From contig JAKAZP010000134.1 of assembly GCA_021815905.1 (NCBI GenBank), positions 1 through 7,093 on the forward strand: a stretch of DNA of 7,093 nt, in the 5' to 3' direction. The stretch is from Pseudomonadota bacterium. GTDB taxonomy: Bacteria; Pseudomonadota; Gammaproteobacteria; Steroidobacterales; Steroidobacteraceae. The translations under genes were made by a program, and so were the position numbers. Below are positions 1-6,131 of this stretch, in pieces. The number at the start of each line of letters is the position of its first letter. Position 1 is the stretch's first letter. The notes under the pieces were generated by a model that saw only the letters and a list, made by a program, of their open reading frames with translations, searched no databases and was not told the DNA's origin.

Positions 1-211
1 GCAGCGGCAGGAACGTGCGCTTGACGCCGGCGAACTCGCTCTTGATGCGCTCCTCCGAGGGGTCGAGCACCACCGAGGAGCGCTCGCCGAAGACCAGCTC
101 CTCGACCTCGATGAATCCGAACAGCTCCCCGTGAGTCACCTTGCGGGCGTAAACCTCATAAACCTTGCCTTGATTCACGAACACGATGCGAAAAATGTGA
201 CTGGCTGCCAT
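1..211 (-). CDS. DUF1820 family protein, N-terminal part (truncated by window edge)
   Basis: The minus strand has an ATG at 211 and stays open to base 1, giving 70 codons of a protein that continues outside the window. It begins MAASHIFRIVFVNQGKVYEV and continues with a segment containing GELFGFIEVEELVFGE, then DPSEERIKSEFAGVKRT. This pattern matches my memory of the DUF1820 family (PF08850), small (about 100-residue) cytosolic proteins found mainly in Gammaproteobacteria with no established biochemical role. There is no signal peptide or membrane segment in the visible part. No strong Shine-Dalgarno precedes the ATG, but a perfect TATAAT lies 37 bp upstream, consistent with a short leader. 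The gene diverges from the FHA gene at 332. Family assignment is from recall of the pattern, not a search; the function is unknown. Confidence 0.85.
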   Translation of the reverse strand, partial: MAASHIFRIVFVNQGKVYEVYARKVTHGELFGFIEVEELVFGERSSVVLDPSEERIKSEFAGVKRTFLPL

Positions 212-247
212 GGCGAAGGTCAGGCCCGCTGCTAGTTTGGGGGAGCC

Positions 248-253
248 ATTATA
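248..253 (-). promoter_or_regulatory. Probable -10 element for the DUF1820 gene, overlapping a plus-strand -10-like hexamer
   Basis: The minus strand reads TATAAT at 253-248, a 6/6 match to the sigma-70 -10 consensus, 37 bp before the DUF1820 ATG. No good -35 is visible at 16-18 bp spacing. The plus strand across the same bases reads TATATT at 250-255 (5/6), oriented toward the FHA gene at 332, so the site could fire in both directions. The ten bases TATAATGGCT recur exactly at the pncA promoter (6941-6932). Confidence 0.5.
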
Positions 254-331
254 TTGCCGGGAGAGCCGGGGAATGCGCTGCGCCCGCCGGATACCGGTCT
301 TTTGCACCCTGCGGCCAGCCCGAAGAAGACC

Positions 332-1558
332 ATGACGCTTCGCCTGCGCATCGTCAGCGATCACCGGCGCCAGCTCGGCGAGCGGCAAAGCATCGAATTG
401 ACGGGCGGCGGCGCCATCGGACGCTCGACGGACAACGACTGGGTGCTGCCGGATCCGCTGCGCTATGTCTCGGCCCACCACGCGCGAGTGCATCTTCGCG
501 ACGGCGGCTACTACCTCGAGGACACGAGCACCAACGGCGTGTTCGTGAACGATGAGTCCGAGCCCCTCTCGAGGCTCGGACCGGCGGGCTACCGCTTGAG
601 GAGCGGGGACCTCCTGCGTTTCGGGGAGTACCAGGTGGTGGTCGCACTCGAGACCGAAACGGCCCGGCAGATCCCCGAGCTCGATGCGGCCGCGGCGGTG
701 CCCACGAGCATCCATGCGCTGCATCCCCTCGGACGCGCCGCCCAGACCGATATCGGCGCCGTGCTCGACCTCGACGAGCTGCTCGTCACCGACGCCTCGG
801 GAAGCTTCGAGCCGGTGAATGCCTACGGCCAGGCGGTGCGCCCGGCGCGCGTATCGAGCCAGGCGGCGGCCCGGCCCATACCCGTGCCCGACCCGAACGA
901 CGACTCGCTCGCGCGCCGCATGACCCGCCTGGCGCGCGCGGCGCGCGAGGCCAAAGGCGCAACCGCCGCGGCGCTCTACGACGTGCACTCTGGGCTCGAG
1001 GCGCTCTGCCGCGGAGCCGGCATCGAGGCGGAGCGGCTTCCTCCGGAGGCGCAGACCCGGATGCTGCATCTTGCCGGGCAGCTGCTGCGGGAGGCGCTGG
1101 TGGGCCTGAAGGATCTCGAGCGCTCGCGGGTCGAGATCCGCGACCGCTTCCGCATCGAGCTGCCGCCCCCGGAGCCGGACGATCCGCGTCCCTCGCTCGA
1201 TCGCTCGACGGTCGATGAGCTCATGGTGAGACTCCTGGTCGAGCACGAGAGCCGCAGCATCGACGCCGTGCAGTGGCTGCGGGAGCACCACGAGGAGGCC
1301 AAGGCGCACGAGCAGGCGTGCGCGCGGGCGATGCGCGCCGCCTTCGTCGAGTTCCTCGACCGGCTGGACCCCGCGGAGCTCGAGGCGCGCTTCGAGCGCG
1401 CGGCGAGGCGCGGCAAGGCGCGCTCGGCCGACAAGGCGCAATACTGGGAGCTGTTCACGACCTTCTACCGCAATCTGATCGAGATGCCGGCGGACCACCT
1501 GCCGCACACCTTCATCGAGGCGTTCGCCACCGCCTACCGTGAGACGCTGAAGAAGTAG
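332..1558 (+). CDS. tagH: Type VI secretion system-associated FHA domain protein (TagH-like)
   Basis: A 408-residue cytosolic protein. Residues 1-105 form a forkhead-associated phosphothreonine-binding domain with the hallmark residues G30-R31, S47-x-x-H50, N68-G69 and N73. Residues 110-190 are a low-conservation linker. Residues 192-405 resemble the helical C-terminal domain of T6SS FHA proteins, ending with QYWELFTTFYRNL and EAFATAYRE. In characterised T6SS, FHA proteins take part in threonine-phosphorylation control of apparatus assembly (PpkA/PppA pathway). I chose the ATG at 332 because family members start with the first FHA strand (MTLRLRIVSD); an in-frame TTG at 254 would add 26 unconserved residues and lies in the promoter region. 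The stretch that usually carries an NNPLKF-like motif reads PEPDDPRPSLD here, so this is a divergent member. No tss gene lies beside it in the window. The family call is firm; the T6SS role is inferred. Confidence 0.82.
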   Translation: MTLRLRIVSDHRRQLGERQSIELTGGGAIGRSTDNDWVLPDPLRYVSAHHARVHLRDGGYYLEDTSTNGVFVNDESEPLSRLGPAGYRLRSGDLLRFGEYQVVVALETETARQIPELDAAAAVPTSIHALHPLGRAAQTDIGAVLDLDELLVTDASGSFEPVNAYGQAVRPARVSSQAAARPIPVPDPNDDSLARRMTRLARAAREAKGATAAALYDVHSGLEALCRGAGIEAERLPPEAQTRMLHLAGQLLREALVGLKDLERSRVEIRDRFRIELPPPEPDDPRPSLDRSTVDELMVRLLVEHESRSIDAVQWLREHHEEAKAHEQACARAMRAAFVEFLDRLDPAELEARFERAARRGKARSADKAQYWELFTTFYRNLIEMPADHLPHTFIEAFATAYRETLKK

Positions 1559-1572
1559 CGCCCATCGGGCGC
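1558..1572 (+). terminator. Small stem-loop right after the tagH stop codon
   Basis: A perfect 6-bp GC stem (GCGCCC and GGGCGC) with a 3-base ATC loop starts at the last base of the TAG stop. No T-tract follows, so it is at best a weak or Rho-assisted 3' end and may simply protect the mRNA end. Confidence 0.25.
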
Positions 1573-1603
1573 CTCGGCTCTCGATCCCGTATGCTGACTG
1601 CCC

Positions 1604-1629
1604 GGGCTCCGGGGCGCGCGCCCGAGCCC
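1604..1629 (+). repeat. GC-rich inverted repeat just upstream of the dienelactone hydrolase ribosome site
   Basis: The arms GGGCTC (1604-1609) and GAGCCC (1624-1629) flank a second self-complementary core, GGGC-GCGC-GCCC (1612-1623), leaving only a two-base bulge (CG). The stem ends 4 bases before the GGGAGA ribosome site (1634-1639) of the gene starting at 1646. It could be the end of the upstream transcription unit or a leader hairpin affecting translation. No T-run follows. Function is unproven, and in GC-rich DNA such stems are fairly common. Confidence 0.3.
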
Positions 1630-1645
1630 CCGCGGGAGATCGTCC

Positions 1646-2542
1646 ATGAGCGCGAGCAAGCGCGACGAGAGTGGCGGCGCATCGGCATCACCGACCCGCC
1701 GCGAATTCATGGCCGCCTCGGCGACCCTCGGCCTGGCGGCGGCCGCGGGCGTCGCTCTGGCGAGCGAGGCCCCCGTCCTCGAGCACGAGGTCGACATTCC
1801 GACGGCGGACGGCCGCTGCGATGCCGTCTTCATCCATCCGACCGCCGGCGTTCATCCCGGAGTCCTCATCTGGACCGACATCTTTGGGCTCCGGCCGGTC
1901 TTCCGCGCCATGGGCAGGCGTCTGGCGGCGCGGGGCTACTCGGTGCTGGTGCCCAATCCCTTCTACCGGACCGCTCGGGCGCCGCTCATCACGGATGTGC
2001 CGCATTTCGATTTCGGCAACCCCGCGGACCGGGCGAAGCTCGAGCGCTGGACCTCCCCGCTGGCGCAGCCGGGTCCCATCGAGCGCGACGCCGAGGCGTA
2101 CGTGGGCTTTCTCGATGCGCAGCGGCAGGTGAGCCGGGGGCGAAAGCTCGGCACCCAGGGGTACTGCTGGGGGGGAGCGGCGGTGTTCCGCACGGCCGCC
2201 CGGGTGCCCGAGAGGATCGGGGCCGCCGCGACTTTCCACGGGGCGGCCCTCGTCACCGACAAGCCCGACAGCCCCTACCGTCTCATACCCAGAATCCGGG
2301 CACGGATGTACGTCGCGATCGCCGCGAGCGACGACGCCCGCCAGCCCGATGCCAAGGACAAGCTGCGCGAGGCCTTCTCCGCTGCGCACGTGAGCGCCGA
2401 GGTCGTGGTGTATCCCGGCACCCAACACGGCTGGTGCATCGCGGACATGCCCTTGCACGATGGCAGGCCGGTCTACGACCCGGCCGACGCCGAGCGAGCC
2501 TGGGGCAAGCTGCTCGATTTGTACCACGCCACTCTCGCCTGA
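1646..2542 (+). CDS. Tat-exported dienelactone hydrolase-like alpha/beta hydrolase
   Basis: A 298-residue protein. The N-terminus carries a twin-arginine signal: TRREF (residues 17-21, R18-R19), a hydrophobic run (residues 22-38), then a likely signal peptidase site after ALA at 37-39, so it should be exported folded to the periplasm. The mature part is a dienelactone hydrolase (DLH) fold with nucleophile C174 in GYCWGG, candidate acid D229/D230 in the ASDD segment, and H261 in GTQHGW. The WTDIFGL segment (76-82) corresponds to the DLH motif that usually carries a catalytic-site Glu; here it is D78. DLH enzymes open lactone rings such as dienelactone in chlorocatechol breakdown, but many relatives act on other esters, so the substrate is unknown. 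The start is fixed by GGGAGA six bases upstream and the intact Tat motif. A CoA-transferase gene follows after 78 bp on the same strand. Confidence 0.88.
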   Translation: MSASKRDESGGASASPTRREFMAASATLGLAAAAGVALASEAPVLEHEVDIPTADGRCDAVFIHPTAGVHPGVLIWTDIFGLRPVFRAMGRRLAARGYSVLVPNPFYRTARAPLITDVPHFDFGNPADRAKLERWTSPLAQPGPIERDAEAYVGFLDAQRQVSRGRKLGTQGYCWGGAAVFRTAARVPERIGAAATFHGAALVTDKPDSPYRLIPRIRARMYVAIAASDDARQPDAKDKLREAFSAAHVSAEVVVYPGTQHGWCIADMPLHDGRPVYDPADAERAWGKLLDLYHATLA

Positions 2543-2620
2543 GCCGCGCGTGGCCTTCGCTGCCTCCCCGCTCCATCCGATTGCGCCCGGGCCCTTGAAG
2601 CCGCGCGCGGATTAGGGGCC

Positions 2621-3847
2621 GTGGCGGCGCCGTTCCGCCCCCTTCGCGGGGTGAAGGTCCTCGACCTCTCGCGCGTCCTCGCGGGACCGTGGGCGACGCA
2701 GAATCTCGCCGATCTCGGTGCCGACGTCATCAAGGTCGAAAAGCCGGGGGCAGGCGATGAGACGCGCCGCTGGGGACCGCCGTTCGCGAGAGCGCTCGAT
2801 GGCACGCCGGGGGATGCCACCTACTTCTTCTGCTGCAATCGGGGCAAGCGCTCCATCACGGTGGATTTCACCCAGCCGGACGGCGCGGCGATCCTCGAGC
2901 GCATCGCGGCCAGCGCCGACGTACTGGTGGAAAACTACAAAGTGGGCGCGCTCGCGCGCTACGGACTCGATCATGCCTCGGTGCGAGCGCTCAATCCGCG
3001 GCTCATCTACTGCTCGATCACGGGCTTCGGTCAGAGCGGCCCCTATGCCGGAAGGCCGGGCTACGATGCGCTCATCCAGGGCATGGGCGGCCTCATGAGC
3101 GTGACGGGCGAGCCGGACGACAAGCCCGGCGGAGGCCCGCAGAAAGTCGGCGTTGCCATCGTCGATCTCATGGCCGGAATGTACGCGACCAGCGCGATCC
3201 TGGCGGCGCTCATCGAGCGGGCGAGCTCGGGCACCGGAACCCACATCGACACCGCGCTCCTCGACGTCGAGGTGGCCACGCTCGCCAACCAGGCGAGCGC
3301 GTGGCTCATCGGCGGGGCGCTCCCGCGGCGCTACGGCACCGGTCATCCCTCGATCGTTCCCTACCAGGCTTTTGCCTGCGCCGACGGGCACGTGATGCTC
3401 ACCCTCGGCACCGATGGTCAGTTCGCGGCGTTCTGCCGCGCGGCGGACTGCCCGGATCTCGCGACGGATCCGCGCTTCCGCGACAACGCCGGCCGGGTGC
3501 GGCATCGCGAGGCGCTCCTCGCGCTGCTCGCTCCGGTCCTTGTGCGACGGGGATGCGCGGAGTGGGTCACGCTCGCGCAGACGCACGGCTTCCCCTGCGG
3601 TCCCGTCAACACCCTCGACCGGGTGTTCGCCGACCGCCAGGTCCTCGCCCGCGAGCTCACCCCCGCGCTCGAGACCCCTCGCTACGGCCGCCTGCCGACC
3701 GTGGCGAGCCCGATGCGCTTCGCGGGCAGCCCCGCCGTCTCCCCGCTCCCCCCGCCCGCCCTAGGCGGCGCGACCGAGGAAGTCCTGCATGAGCTCGGCT
3801 ACTCGGGCGATGAGATCGCCGACCTGCGATCGCGCGGGGTGATCTGA
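2621..3847 (+). CDS. Family III (CaiB/BaiF-type) CoA-transferase
   Basis: A 408-residue cytosolic protein, normal length for the family. The N-terminus PLRGVKVLDLSRVLAGP (7-23), DLGADVIKVEKPGAGD (31-46) and the NRGKRSITVD strand (73-82) are typical of CaiB/BaiF proteins, which move CoA between carboxylic acids through an aspartyl-CoA thioester. The likely nucleophile is D182 in VGVAIVDLMAGMYA, the position equivalent to Asp169 of formyl-CoA transferase. GRPGYDALIQGMGGLMSVTG (144-163) is also characteristic. Substrates cannot be deduced; acyl-CoA racemases share the fold, but overall similarity favours a transferase. Translation probably starts at the GTG at 2621: it places the conserved PLRGVKVLDLSR block at the usual distance from the N-terminus, although the AGGGG at 2614-2618 lies only 2 bases upstream, closer than ideal. 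It may be co-transcribed with the hydrolase gene and converges on the receptor gene with 4 bp between stops. Confidence 0.88.
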   Translation: MAAPFRPLRGVKVLDLSRVLAGPWATQNLADLGADVIKVEKPGAGDETRRWGPPFARALDGTPGDATYFFCCNRGKRSITVDFTQPDGAAILERIAASADVLVENYKVGALARYGLDHASVRALNPRLIYCSITGFGQSGPYAGRPGYDALIQGMGGLMSVTGEPDDKPGGGPQKVGVAIVDLMAGMYATSAILAALIERASSGTGTHIDTALLDVEVATLANQASAWLIGGALPRRYGTGHPSIVPYQAFACADGHVMLTLGTDGQFAAFCRAADCPDLATDPRFRDNAGRVRHREALLALLAPVLVRRGCAEWVTLAQTHGFPCGPVNTLDRVFADRQVLARELTPALETPRYGRLPTVASPMRFAGSPAVSPLPPPALGGATEEVLHELGYSGDEIADLRSRGVI

Positions 3848-3851
3848 CGGC

Positions 3852-5810
3852 TCACCTCGGCGCCGCGACTCGCACTCCGGCGTACACCCCGAAGCCCGGC
3901 TGCAGGAAGCCGAGCGGCTCCTGGTAGCGCCGATCGAGCAGGTTGTCGATGCGGGCGAAAACGGTCAGGCGCGGCCCGAGGCGATAGCTGCCCGCGACGT
4001 TGACCACCGCGTACCCGGGGGCCTCGTCTCCCGGAGCCGTGTTGGGGTTGTTGCGGTTGTAGTCATCGATCCAGTGGCTCACCGCGATCCAGCTGCCGGA
4101 GAGGGTGAGCGAGTCGAGCGGCTGCCAGGTGACCGTGAGGCTTCCCTTGTGCTCGGGACGGCGTTGCAGCGGCGCCCGGGTGATGGCATCGACGGCGTGC
4201 GTCAGCGTGTAGTCGGCCCGGACGCGGAGCGCCGGATCGGGGCGCCACTCGGCGAAGCTCTCGATTCCATGCGTCACGGCGCGCCCGGTGTTCACGTAGC
4301 TCGTGAAGGTGGCCTCGATGAGGTCGCGGATGTCGTTGCGGTAGTACGTGGCCCCGAAGCGCAGCGCCCCCCCGAGCGCCGGTTGCACGAAGCCCACGTC
4401 GTAACCCCTCGACTGCTCCGGCTTCAGGAGCGGATTGGCGAAGAAGAAAAAGGCCGGGTAACTGACATACAGGTCCCCGAGCGTCGGCGCCTTGAAGCCC
4501 GTGCCGTAGCTCGCCTTGAGCCGGGTGCCGATCCGCGGCAGGATCAGCGCCGGCGCCAGCCGCCAGGTGACGTGGCCGCCGAAGGTGTCGAAGTCGTCGT
4601 AGCGCACGTTCGCCACCACGAACACTCGCCGCCAGGCGCTCGACTGCAGCTCCGCGTAGGCGCCCGTGTCGGCCTGACTGGCATCCGTCTCCGGATTGTT
4701 CTGTCGCAGGTAATCCCGCTTGCGCGAGGCCCCGAGCACGAAGGTGACGCCCGGTCGGGCAACGATGACGTTGCGCCAGTCGAGCTCGATGCGCTTGCCC
4801 GCGTCGTACTGGGCGAGGGAGTCCGGACTCGCATCGAGTGTCCGCGAGCTCGAGTAGTTGACTCCGGCGTAGCTCTTGAGCCGCCCGGCGAAGAAGGAGC
4901 TCGCGAGCTCGGCGCGCGAGAAGGCCTGACGGTCGGACTGCAGACTCTGGGTCGGGGAGGGAAAATACACGAACGTGGCGTCGTTCAGGCTGTCGCCGGT
5001 GAACCAGTAGCTCGAGCGGGTGTATCGCCCGATGTAGTCGACGGACAGGTGCCGATCGATCGTGGCCCCGAGCCGGGTCGAGAACGTCAGGTTGTCGTAG
5101 AAGTCGTCGTTGCGCTTCTCTCCCGGCAGGAGCGCATCGAGCGGCGTCACGGGCGTGCCGGTCGCGCGGTAATGACTGACATCGAAGCGGTAGTCGAACA
5201 CCGACTTCGAGCCCCCGAGGCTCAGCATCTGATTGAAGGTGCCGAAGGATCCGCCCTCGGCCGTCGCGCTCACCGCGAGCGGCCCATGGCCTTTCCGGGT
5301 GATGATGTCGATCACCCCGCCGATCGCATCCGATCCGTACAGTCCGCTCTGGGGCCCGCGCAGAACCTCGATGCGGGCGATGTCGCTGGTCAACAGCTGA
5401 CCGAAGTCGAACGAGTCGTTGGGACTCGCCGGGTCGGCCACGTCGATGCCGTCGATCAGCACCTTGACCTGGCCGGCGTCGGTGCCGCGCATGAATACCG
5501 AGGTCTGCCCGCCGGGACCGCCCTCCTGCACCACGTTGAGGCCGGGCACCGCCGCGAGCGCATCCGGCACGGTGCGCAGTTGCCCGGCGGCGAGCTGTGC
5601 GGCGGTGATGACCGTGATGCTGCTGCCGATGTCGCTCACCGGTGTCGGCACCGTCGTCGGCGAGGTCACCAGAACCAGCGGCAGCAGGGGCGGGTTGGCG
5701 GGAGCGGAGGCGTCCTGGCCGGACGCCCGCAACGGGGAAAACGCGGCGAGCGCGGCCGCGAGCACGGGCGCGCCGAGCCGCGGCCGGTATCGAGTCTGAA
5801 GGGAGCGCAT
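3852..5810 (-). CDS. btuB: TonB-dependent outer-membrane receptor, BtuB-like (cobalamin/corrinoid uptake)
   Basis: A 652-residue outer-membrane receptor that would bring corrinoids into the periplasm using TonB energy. Residues 1-31 look like a Sec signal peptide (basic start, hydrophobic 14-25, cleavage near ASGQ). A TonB-box-like LVLVTS lies at 45-50. The plug spans about 60-175: SSITVIT, DALAAVPGLNVVQ (83-95), VLIDGIDVADP (117-127) and IEVLRGPQSGLYGSDAIGG (147-165). The rest is a beta barrel, with the final DNLLDRRYQEP motif near the C-terminus. The sequence alone would fit several ligands; the complete cobalamin riboswitch in its leader makes B12 uptake the best call. The ATG at 5810 is the first start after an in-frame TGA, with GAGG at 5818-5815, 4 bases upstream. 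Oddity: the protein ends GVRVAAPR rather than with the usual terminal aromatic residue. No BtuCDF or cobalamin-synthesis gene lies in the window. Confidence 0.88.
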   Translation of the reverse strand: MRSLQTRYRPRLGAPVLAAALAAFSPLRASGQDASAPANPPLLPLVLVTSPTTVPTPVSDIGSSITVITAAQLAAGQLRTVPDALAAVPGLNVVQEGGPGGQTSVFMRGTDAGQVKVLIDGIDVADPASPNDSFDFGQLLTSDIARIEVLRGPQSGLYGSDAIGGVIDIITRKGHGPLAVSATAEGGSFGTFNQMLSLGGSKSVFDYRFDVSHYRATGTPVTPLDALLPGEKRNDDFYDNLTFSTRLGATIDRHLSVDYIGRYTRSSYWFTGDSLNDATFVYFPSPTQSLQSDRQAFSRAELASSFFAGRLKSYAGVNYSSSRTLDASPDSLAQYDAGKRIELDWRNVIVARPGVTFVLGASRKRDYLRQNNPETDASQADTGAYAELQSSAWRRVFVVANVRYDDFDTFGGHVTWRLAPALILPRIGTRLKASYGTGFKAPTLGDLYVSYPAFFFFANPLLKPEQSRGYDVGFVQPALGGALRFGATYYRNDIRDLIEATFTSYVNTGRAVTHGIESFAEWRPDPALRVRADYTLTHAVDAITRAPLQRRPEHKGSLTVTWQPLDSLTLSGSWIAVSHWIDDYNRNNPNTAPGDEAPGYAVVNVAGSYRLGPRLTVFARIDNLLDRRYQEPLGFLQPGFGVYAGVRVAAPR

Positions 5811-5822
5811 GGAGCCTCGCGA

Positions 5823-5837
5823 TGACGTGACACGTCA
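5823..5837. repeat. Perfect 7+1+7 palindrome before the btuB start codon
   Basis: TGACGTGACACGTCA consists of two 7-base arms that are exact reverse complements around one central base. It sits 12 bp upstream of the btuB ATG and 4 bp upstream of the GAGG ribosome site. With a one-base centre it cannot fold as a tight RNA hairpin without opening inner pairs, so it looks more like a DNA operator for a dimeric repressor or activator. A role in RNA folding of the riboswitch expression platform is the alternative. Neither is proven. Confidence 0.45.
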
Positions 5838-5891
5838 CCGCGGAACCAGGGCCGTTTGTTGCGCGCCTCCTTACGGGCAGCGCTACGGCTC

Positions 5892-5913
5892 CGTCGAGGT
5901 ACCCCGCTCGACG
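5892..5913 (-). promoter_or_regulatory. Stem-loop in the cobalamin riboswitch expression platform
   Basis: On the minus strand CGTCGAG (5913-5907), an 8-base loop and CTCGACG (5898-5892) form a perfect 7-bp stem, 18 bases after the aptamer ends. No U-tract follows, so it is not a classical intrinsic terminator; control is more likely translational or Rho-dependent. Its CTCGAC arm is also complementary to GTCGAG in an aptamer loop at 6011-6006, which suggests competing pairings. The adjacent GGAGCC (5892-5887) could pair with GGCTCC (5816-5811) over the ribosome site. These are hand-found pairings without energy calculation. Confidence 0.4.
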
Positions 5914-5930
5914 TGTCCGCGCGTGACCAC

Positions 5931-6096
5931 GGCGATGGCAGGTCTCCTGGCTCGCGGATCATCGTCTTGCGCCGCCTTCCCGGTTGCCCAGTGGCTGAAC
6001 TGGCGCTCGACTCGCCGCTTACAGTTGCGGGGGCAGCCGCGGCTTGGGTCTTCCGACCGCACCGCGTTCCCTCTTAGTCCCCGAAGGGAACCATCG
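5931..6096 (-). ncRNA. Cobalamin (adenosylcobalamin) riboswitch controlling btuB
   Basis: The minus-strand leader contains all the conserved blocks of the cobalamin riboswitch in order. P1 is closed by CGATGG (6096-6091) with CCATCG (5938-5933). P2 pairs GTTCCC with GGGAAC, followed by the GAGGGAACGCGGTG block. The core GCTGCCCCCGCAACTGTAAG lies at 6037-6018, CACTGG at 5993-5988, then CCGGGAAGGCGGCG and GATGA, and the B12 box GCCAGGAGACCTGCC at 5951-5937. Riboswitches of this class bind cobalamins and normally lower expression of transport or synthesis genes when the ligand is abundant. The aptamer ends about 120 bases before the btuB start, leaving room for an expression platform. Confidence 0.96.
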
Positions 6097-6102
6097 GGGC
6101 GC

Positions 6103-6131
6103 ATGTTGCGATCGGCCCGTCGAGGTGTCAA
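6103..6131 (-). promoter_or_regulatory. Probable sigma-70 promoter of the riboswitch-btuB transcript
   Basis: The minus strand has a perfect TTGACA (-35) at 6131-6126, a 17-base spacer and CAACAT (-10, 3/6, with the important second A and last T kept) at 6108-6103. Transcription would start about 6097-6096, exactly where the aptamer's P1 stem begins. This geometric agreement is the main support, since the -10 is weak. The -35 overlaps the stop codon of the CtaG-like fragment. Confidence 0.5.

Noticed and set aside
254..331. TTG start giving the FHA protein 26 extra residues
   Set aside because: The added residues are unlike the family, the TTG sits within the likely promoter, and the FHA domain begins directly at the ATG at 332.
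1591..2598. 335-codon plus-strand frame over the dienelactone hydrolase gene
   Set aside because: Arginine, glycine and proline-rich shadow; the frame starting at 1646 has the Tat signal and catalytic residues.
2612..3586. 324-codon minus-strand frame opposite the CoA-transferase
   Set aside because: Antisense shadow of a well-conserved family III CoA-transferase, with no family pattern of its own.
3838..3862. Bidirectional terminator between the convergent CoA-transferase and btuB genes
   Set aside because: Only 4 bp separate the stops and I saw no stem with flanking A/T tracts.
4074..5825. Long plus-strand open frame of 583 codons opposite btuB
   Set aside because: It is the antisense of a clear TonB receptor in GC-rich DNA, has no recognisable domain, and is explained by codon bias of the real gene.
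4063..5838. 591-codon minus-strand frame overlapping btuB from a GTG at 5838
   Set aside because: Arginine-rich, low-quality translation in a different phase from the receptor; a shadow frame.
5892..5913. Intrinsic terminator after the riboswitch
   Set aside because: A good stem is present, but no run of U follows on the btuB strand, so I report it only as an expression-platform stem-loop.
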